In this document: piece after piece, positions 1-64,000 of the stretch
How positions within the stretch are numbered: position 1 is the stretch's first letter
Layout of the letters: every line of letters starts with the position of its first letter
NCBI GenBank assembly: GCA_036365515.1
Contig: CM070877.1
Location: forward strand, 1,602,501 to 1,666,500
Length of the DNA stretch: 64,000 bases
Reading direction: 5' to 3'
DNA from: Torymus aiolomorphi
Taxonomy: Eukaryota; Arthropoda; Insecta; Hymenoptera; Torymidae
Position numbers and translations under genes: made by a program
Notes under the pieces: model-generated
Databases searched by the model: none
The model's input: only the letters and a program-made list of their open reading frames with translations
Told to the model about the DNA's origin: nothing

Positions 1-636
1 AAATTGATCTCACGAGTTCAATCTGGCAGAACTGGTAAAAGCCTTATGTCGGTAACTAACTGACGTATTATCATGATTTTTTTTAATTTGGGGTACCTCG
101 ATAAATTATCAACATCTAAGCTATCATATTTATAGAAAAAATATTATTTAAGTTCGAGATCTAAAAAGAGAATTTCTTTTATTTTACAAATCCATTTATT
201 CATCTTTTTTACTATTACATTGGAAGTAATTACGGTCAGACATTTATTAGTTCTTAACAATTTAGGTAGTTACTTAAATTTACTATTTTTAATTTTTTAC
301 GTTTAAACAAATTAACAAATTTTAAACATCCAGTAGCTCATTTTGTCGATCTTTTTAATACTTATCAGCTGATATATTTTATTTTCGTATACTCTTTAAT
401 TATTTAAACGGTATTTTGTGTATATTCTTTAGTTATTTAAACAATGATTCCGAACTTTTTAGCTGTTTCGAGTATTTTTAATTTGTTTCTAACATGTTTT
501 CGAAGAACTTCCCGCAATAAAAGCAATAAAACTGCCTTTTAACATTAAAAAAAAAAAAAATTCGACTTGACTAAGAGAGGGAGGGAGACAGATAGAGACA
601 GAGAGTTATAGAGGGGGGGGGGGGGGGGGGCGACGT
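1..636 (-). promoter_or_regulatory. 3' UTR and possible polyadenylation signals
   Basis: Downstream of the stop on the minus strand comes a run of 18 C (poly-G on the plus strand, 613-630), a CT-rich stretch, a T-run, then AT-rich sequence. Minus-strand AATAAA hexamers (TTTATT on the plus strand) occur at 378-383, 243-248, 195-200 and 178-183. Which one is used cannot be told from sequence. No other gene is visible here. Confidence 0.35.
613..630. repeat. Poly-G homopolymer (18) next to the stop codon
   Basis: Directly read run of 18 G; in the mRNA it is a C-run beginning seven bases after the TGA. Runs of this length are error-prone in sequencing, so the true length is uncertain. Confidence 0.85.
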
Positions 637-57215
<56,579 letters not shown>

Positions 57216-57292
57216 TTTTTATCGCGCAGCAGCGGCCTAGGCTCCGCAGTCGGTGCGCCTTACTCGCTCTCTCCTTTTCTCTCCTTCGCGAT
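57216..57292 (-). other. Probable 5' UTR part of the first coding exon
   Basis: Read on the minus strand, this stretch lies between a possible acceptor (ctgattccag, ending at 57293) and the ATG. It has an in-frame TAA three to five bases upstream of the start codon's A-run (219-221 of block 57xxx), so the Met at 57215 is the first usable one in this frame. If the acceptor is real, at least one more non-coding exon and the promoter lie further right, in 57293-64000. The exon could also begin at a transcription start inside the CpG-rich stretch just above the ATG. Confidence 0.45.
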
Positions 57293-60200
57293 CTGGAATC
57301 AGAAATTAATGGGCGCGATTAGCGTCGTGACTCGCAGAGCCGGGTACATTATTACTGTAATTTCAGGGGAATTGATCTAGTGCGGAGTGTCGGTAATCTT
57401 ATGCTAAGAGGCGTGCATTACGCAATGTTTGAAGAAGAATTGAGCTCTTTGTGATTTTGCAGCTGGTAAAGGTATAACGTTAAATCGGAAAAACTCCTTA
57501 TAATTCAATTGTTGATGTCTTTCTTTTTTAATATTTTATTTCGTGATATGCTATTTATTCTAGGAACAATACGCAAAAAAGTATATCAAATTTAAAATTT
57601 AACTGAACGAAATTTCACACTAAATATAATAAAGCAAAACGTAGCTTTCGATCAACCATCATTAATCACTAGTTTTTATCTCATTGCCATACTACACACG
57701 CGCATGGCATAATTAGATAATTGCCATTGTACAGAACATCGAGCGAATTAATTCATAACCATCGACGTGTATCGATACTTTGCGAACTATGCGTGCGCGC
57801 TTTCTTTTTTCCTCTCTCCTTGAAGAACACAGTTCAAAGAAAAAAAAATTCCTAATGGAGAATTAATTTCTCTGTATCGCAACCCATTAATCTACATCCA
57901 TGCGATTTCTCGAATCGAGTGTAATTGCCCGTGACAAGCGCGAGGACGCGAAGACGCGAGGAGGCGAAGAAAGGGAGAGAAAAATGAGGGAACGAAACGG
58001 CACGTACACGCTGTTCAATTTCTTCGTCCGGCTGGCGTCAACGCGACCATATCGGCAAAAATATCCAAACAAGGCGTCATTGTAAAAGTGGGATGAATGG
58101 GTTCGATGTTTTCGAGTATATTTGAAGAAAGTGTATTCATAAAGTAAAAGTGATATTTTTGCATGTATCTGTATTGGAAACATTAATCATTAATACATGT
58201 AGTATAGTGCTCTAAAATGAGCTTGTAAAATATTTTTGAACAAATTTCTTTATCAACTACTTTATAGTTTTTCTCCTTTGAGTTTTCTTTAATATTTAAT
58301 AATTGAACATCTTTGTAGTAGACTAAAACGTAAAAAAATTAAAGTTAAATTTATATTCATTAAATTAAGAATAATTCAAATAACTTCCATATCACCAGCC
58401 TATCCTCGCAGAAATTCCTCCCTTCATTTTCAAAACCAACCCAGAAAACATTCTCTGCCACTTCAAAAAGAAAAAAAACGTTGCAAACGGATCATAAACC
58501 TCGTTTCCTTGCAAAAATCTCGACGGGAAAAACTCGCTCTATCAATCGAATTTCCCTCGCAACAGAAGCCCACGACGACTCCAAGGACATCACAGCTCGT
58601 GCCGACAACGGGAGCAAGAACAGCGCACGCGCAAAAAGCTCTCTCTCGTTATCTCCCGGCTAATTAAGTTGCATTAACGCCTGGGGCGCGTCATCGAGTC
58701 ACTGCACTGCACTCTCTCTCCCTCGAATAATAACGAACGACGACGGCGGAGGCAGCTAAATATAAAAAACGTTCGGCTGCCAAACGAGTGTGAAACGCGC
58801 ATCTCTGCCACGTGCGCGCGTGTGCAGGTTCGTTTACCTTTTTGGCGAGCGCTTTAATTAAACCCGTTCTTTTTCTGTGCCTTCTCTCTCTTGGGCGAGT
58901 CCCGGATTATCGGATTTATTATTCTCCGAGGAGTGTTTTTTCCGTCTTTGTTGGGAGAGAGAGAGAGAGGGAGGGGAAAGGAAGAAATACGGTGCGCGAG
59001 GGGACAGACGGTTTTGTTTTACGCCGTCGTATAGTCGTTGTCGTCGCGTTTTTCTTCGCGGTTCGCTGATTTTTATGAGAGCGCGCGCGAGCGTTCGGAT
59101 GGCGGGGTAAAGGAACTTTGATGTTTCGGTGATTCACTTTGCTGCGTTCGGTGTGTATAGAGGAGAGAATGAGAGACTGAATGTAACAGAGCTTTGAAGA
59201 AAGCTCGTTTGTGGTTTGATAAAGCTTTGTGTCAAGGATCGCTAATTTTCTTACAGAGTAAGACTTGCATGCGGTTCTTTACAATTAAATGTCAACTTGG
59301 AATTCGTTATCATGTATTTGAATAGCTTAACATCATTAATTAAAAATTTTTATGAGTAGTCAGTCATACAAAATTGTTGTAATAATGTGTGCAAACGAAT
59401 TTGAAATATTCAGTATTGACGGAATGTAAAAAAAAATTAAAAACCTTTTCTGGTATAAACATTTCAGAAAAATAAATAGTTTTGAAGATTTTCGTTGTGA
59501 TGCAACCACAACATTTATTCTTCAGTAGTAATTTTTACAAGTCTGATTAGTTATATACTTTGAAAACTAGATGATTGAGTGGATGGCGAAATGTATCTAA
59601 AATTTCGACGTGAACAAATGGTTCGAATATCCGCCAATGTGACAATCAATCCCGTGATTTCTCGCACATTGAGCGATTTATCGCCCTCGTCAGACTTTTA
59701 CAGTTTCGCTAAAGAATCGGAACGCAATTTAATTTCGGCTGGACAAAAGCACCGGTGAGAATTGAAATTCCGATGGGGTTTCTTTGTCGCAGTAAAGCGA
59801 CTGGCGAATTCTTTCTTTAATTTTGAAAAATCCAGAGAAAAAGAGCGCAAGATCCGTACATATACTTGCAGTCTAACAATTCCGAGAACAATTCGTGCCG
59901 CGTCTATACGTTGACTTTATATTAATCAAGTCCACCGGTGCGTGACGAAAGTTATTTTTCATACTTTTGTCACTCAGCGCTGGTACTGATAAAGCGCAAT
60001 GGAGTGTAATATCGAAGTGTTAATGAATTAGTGAGCACGTAAATTAATATAGGAGAAAAATGCAATCAAGATATTTTTGATAGCGCTTTGTTTTGTGCAT
60101 TATTAGCTCTTAATGAACCAAAGAATCAAAGTTACATTAGTTCGAACCAGTTTTCTAGTCTTATCGAAAGAGAGACATGAAAAAGTATGTTTTACATGTG

Positions 60201-60983
60201 TCAAAGCAATGATATGATATTATATTCTCATTATTTTCACATCGAGTACATTAGATATTGACACATAATATACTGAAAAATGTGAATAGAGAGAGAATTA
60301 GTGAATGGATGCGATAATATGTAATCAACGTACAGAACGAAAATAACTTGGCTTATCAAAATCGTCATTCACATTGTATTTTTATCACAAGTTATATGCA
60401 TAATTTTAATGATTTCAGTTTAATTTTCATTGTTATTGTTGAAATTGCAGCATTCCTTAATGGTACGAATAATGTTCAATATTTTTTTCATATAAACATA
60501 CTTATGGAAGGTCTCGCAACACTTTCACCTTCATGCACGTTAAAAATCACATGATTGCAAGTCTCCGATACGCGCAATTAAAAAAGTATTGACAATGATA
60601 CATTTGAAATTTAAATCCACCTGTCACCACTTATTGAAGTACGTGACACGTTTGGTAAACGTTTCGTTTCCTCTGTCTCACTTTCGCTTTTCATATCAAT
60701 CCAAACAATATGAAGAACTTGATATAAATTTCATGCCTTATTTCAACTGTTCGTTATTTACATAAAGAAATCTTTGCATGAGTTAAGATTAGTAATGGTA
60801 AGAATCATAGATATTTTTACTAAATTTGTAGTTATTTTAATTTGAATAAAGATCAAAGAAGAGTAAATAATTGGCAAAAAAAATGAAATGTACCAAAATA
60901 TGAATTATTCTGCTGAGAACAATTTAATAAAACCAACAACAACACAGTCAAATGATCATAAAGACTATATTTTTACAATCTTT

Positions 60984-61202
60984 CTCTGGTAGAAGATAGA
61001 CCAACATCATTGGTTAACATGTTAATCAAATGAAAGCATTTCTACTTAAGATTAACATCGAAATTTAATTAAAACTATTTAAAGCATCTACAATATAATA
61101 TTTCCACATGTATAAATAGTTATTCTTCGTCGACAATATAGCAACATACTCATGGTGTGACGAATGGTTCGCCAACCGTTGGTTAGCATTTTTCTACCAG
61201 GG
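60984..61202. mobile_element. 219-base element with CYCTGGTAGAA terminal inverted repeats
   Basis: Its left end is ctctggtagaagatag and the reverse complement of its right end is ccctggtagaaaaatg, 13 of 16 matching; both ends also carry ttggtta-like words inside the repeat. The termini match those of the element at 44289-44385. It has no coding capacity, so it is a probable non-autonomous copy. Confidence 0.6.
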
Positions 61203-62541
61203 TTCACAAGAAACCAAAACACCCCACGGAAATCGAAGCCCGCACCACGATGTAAACACCCAACGTCACCATAAACACTCCGTTACGGTCAACTCGCGCC
61301 CGCACCAACCATTCATTCACCTCGCGCGAAAATACCAGCCGTGATTCACCACCACCACCAGGCGCGACTTTCCTCGCCACAAAGGAAATCTCTATTCATC
61401 GCCGCGGCACATGGAGAGAGGGAAAATTAACCGGCGCCGGCTGCCGCGCGGCGTTACACCATCAAGGTCCGCCGTCACGTAGGTGCGTGCGTGCGCACAC
61501 GCGTTAACGACGCGGGCGCGTACGCGCGGGGAATACGCGAGCGCCGCTTGATTTATGTCATTGGGGAACGGCGGCGGGTGCATCGTGTGGGTGGCTTTTT
61601 TGCAGGACTGTGCGCGCGTGAAGGTGGTAGTGGAATGCGGTGGTTCTCGGGTTGGTGGGAATGGAGAGGTTTTTGAGAGATCGGCGTTTTTAGCACGGAA
61701 TGCGGGCCGATTTGTCGGGGGAAGATTGATGGTTGTGGCGAGGGTTGGGTTTGTTTTGTAAGTGAAGCTGGATGTATTGATTTGGAGGGATTTACTATAC
61801 TTATTAAGCGATAAGATGAGATAGGATTCAAAGTGTAACGAAAAAAAAAAAACTATTGGTACAATTATTTCGTAAAAGTAGTTTAATTAAATACAAATTG
61901 TTGATAGAATTTTTTTTTAAATGCCAGAAAAATGAACGATCGGTGCCATGATAGAAATTATGGTTCCTAGTAGTTTCTTGGCAATTTTAGCAAAATGGTT
62001 AGAAAATGGCTCAGAATAATAACAAAAAATTGTTTTGTAAATGTATTTCAAACATTCCTATAAGTCACTTTGTTATTTCAACGTGTCACTTAAATCAAAG
62101 AAATATATACCTTTTCCATTGAATCACGATTTATAATTAAACGGGTTTACAAACGGCAGCCGAAACTCATTTTAATTCTTTTGTCAGGCATTGATAATAA
62201 AGTTTGATTGTTTTATATAGATTTTTACTGCAGATGGTTATAAGGTGTATTTCAGATTGAAGAAGGAATGCACCGTTTATTTTTGAATCCCTATTTTAAC
62301 GGCCTTGCAGACTTTATTGAGCAATATAAAGCACGTACATGCTGGAAAGATTTACATCTATTTTTAGCGGGGCAGCACTAAAGTGTTCGAGAAATTAATT
62401 CTTTAATGGAATTTGTTGATCAAGCTTCTTCTCAACAATTACACAGAATAGAAAATAAATGAAAGATTTTAATAGATAGAAGAGTTTGTTGGAAAAAGCT
62501 TTTATAATTTTGATATAAAAATTACCTAGTGACAATTTGTA

Positions 62542-62681
62542 TTAAGGTGATGCGATGCTCACGATATTACTCAAAATTGGATTCCCGTTTTTCTCATTCA
62601 ATTTTTTTTAAAAGTTTAAAATTGAATGAGAAAAACGGGAACCCAGAATTGAGTAATAGTGTGGGTATCACATCACCTTAA
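62542..62681. mobile_element. 140-base foldback MITE bounded by TTAA
   Basis: Arms of about 60 bases start ttaaggtgatg and end catcaccttaa, with most positions pairing, including a long matched part around cccgtttttctcattcaatt. The loop is under 20 bases and T/A-rich. TTAA at both ends is the target site used by piggyBac-type transposases, but in such a palindrome the TTAA could simply be part of the arm. No coding capacity. Confidence 0.75.
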
Positions 62682-63183
62682 GATCTGTAAATGAATTCAC
62701 AAACACTTGCGATCTAGGACACATATTTTACAAATATATGAACAATTATAAGAATGCTTTCAAAATATTTATCGATATTTATTGATTCACAATCCCTCTT
62801 CCCAACTTCCCTTAAAAAGTCAAGTTCTCATTCAACACGTATATTACACACGTTCTCACACTGTGCTCCGAATTTCTAATAACCCAGCGCACACCATCAC
62901 CATCAGCGGTGCCACTACACACTGCCACCTATATACATATCAGCGGGCGCGCGCGTCGTTGGCATAGGCGGCGGCGTCAGGCCAAAGCTCCTATTATTAG
63001 CCATTCCGGCGCGCTGGTATTTATGCGCGCGCGTTCGCTCTCGCTCGCCTCGCTTATGTTCTCAAAAACGAAATCCGAGACCACGGGCGCCGAAAATTCA
63101 CTTTCGCGTAAGTTTACGAGGTGCGCGCGCGCGCAGCTGCTGAAGTCGAAGTCAAAGGAGCTGTATAGCTGAATGGGTGGCGC

Positions 63184-63189
<6 letters not shown>

Positions 63190-63217
<28 letters not shown>
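63190..63217. repeat. (GA)n microsatellite
   Basis: About fourteen GA units at the start of the G-rich right flank of the focus near 63.05 kb. Confidence 0.85.
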
Positions 63218-63224
<7 letters not shown>

Positions 63225-64000
63225 TTGAGGGTTATTGGACGGTTAGGTGATACCGTGGAAATGAATTGGCGTGAGATGTGGGCTGAGGATTTGTGCCGTC
63301 TTTTAAGGTGCGGAATTGGTTTTGTTGGCGGTGAGGTGAGAAAGTGGGGTTATTATTTTCGGGGTTGTGAGGTAGTAGTAGTGAGGATTGAATTTATTGG
63401 TAGAGTTTGAATATTGTAAAGTCTTGGATATGTTTAGAAGGTGTTGGGAGACATGGGATGTGCTTTAAAGCTCTGATTGAAATGACGTCGTAAGTTGGAG
63501 CCAAAGGAATTCAACAAGATATACAAGACTCGCGCTGGTAATATCCGTATATTCGTATCTGGAATTGTAACGGAGAATCGTGTCAAAAGCGTTAAATTGC
63601 AAAAGGATTTTAAAACTAGTGATACGTAAGATATAATTTGATTTATCCCTAATAAAGTAGTGAAAGGCTTTTCTGTTATTACCTATAAAACATACAAATT
63701 GAGATAAAGTAGCTTGAAAAATGTTTTATAAATACCAAGAAAAGTAGATGATTTCTATACTACACAGATTACATCGAAACGCTTACTCGTTTAATAGACA
63801 TATAAAATAGTAAACTTACTATGAACAGACTGATTTGTTTACTCATGAATTATCCAGTCAAAGATTACCCCACATAATCTACCTCATCTCGACACTAATC
63901 CACGAACGTAAATCGAACTGTTTACCGAAGTCTCCGCTCTCCCCCATCAATTATACACGTTGATCATCGGTCCTCAACCAATTACCACCTTTTTTCTCCC

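Larger units (their letters stand above)
57293..64000. other. Upstream flank of the gene, possibly including promoter and non-coding exons
   Basis: No coding sequence is recognised. Three foci: core about 58.6-58.83 kb (left A/C-rich 58390-58460; right G/T-rich 58920-59200), core about 61.4-61.55 kb (61261-61320 has 25 C/7 G; 61681-61740 has 25 G/9 C), and core about 62.93-63.15 kb with a (GA)n run on its right. Any of these could be the gene's promoter, and the one at 58.7 kb is nearest. Two foldback elements lie at 60984-61202 and 62542-62681. The rest is AT-rich. Confidence 0.5.

Overview
The window looks like nuclear DNA of an arthropod, most likely an insect and plausibly a hymenopteran. 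This rests on an AT-rich background dotted with short CpG-dense, low-complexity islands, GT-AG introns with AT-rich interiors, long introns, and a protein of animal cytoskeletal type. The species cannot be named from the sequence, and nothing bacterial or viral is evident.

I can support one gene. It fills about 57 kb of the minus strand and is read from 57215 down to 637. Its coding sequence can be assembled from 19 exons whose splice sites and reading phases all agree, giving a model of 1507 residues. The order is: a 542-residue acidic, apparently disordered N-terminus on one large exon (55590-57215); seven small exons, each a whole number of codons (45423 down to 36764); a complete LIM zinc-binding domain on one exon (31340-31574); a run of charged, helix-prone segments with recurring short NVK and aromatic/basic motifs (29349 down to 6265); and a second LIM domain split over two exons (1504-1637 and 637-838). 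The second LIM ends in a GNYDEGFG block of the EPLIN/LIMA1 type, so an actin-associated scaffold role is the best guess. The ortholog name is not certain.

The rest is intron, the upstream flank and the 3' end. It contains microsatellites, including (AT)50 at 37971-38070, several foldback elements of MITE type (14462-14535, 44289-44385, 60984-61202, 62542-62681), and a small cluster of a CAGTCGGTAA motif near the 3' end of the gene.

The most unusual signal is compositional. About every 1 to 4 kb there is a GC- and CpG-rich core of 100 to 400 bases. Its left flank is strongly C- and A-rich on the plus strand, and its right flank is strongly G- and T-rich. The polarity was the same in every focus I examined by hand, in introns, upstream of the gene, and around several exons. 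This looks like the footprint of a process that starts at the core and proceeds in both directions, such as divergent transcription or replication initiation. I report it as the main candidate for an undescribed feature.
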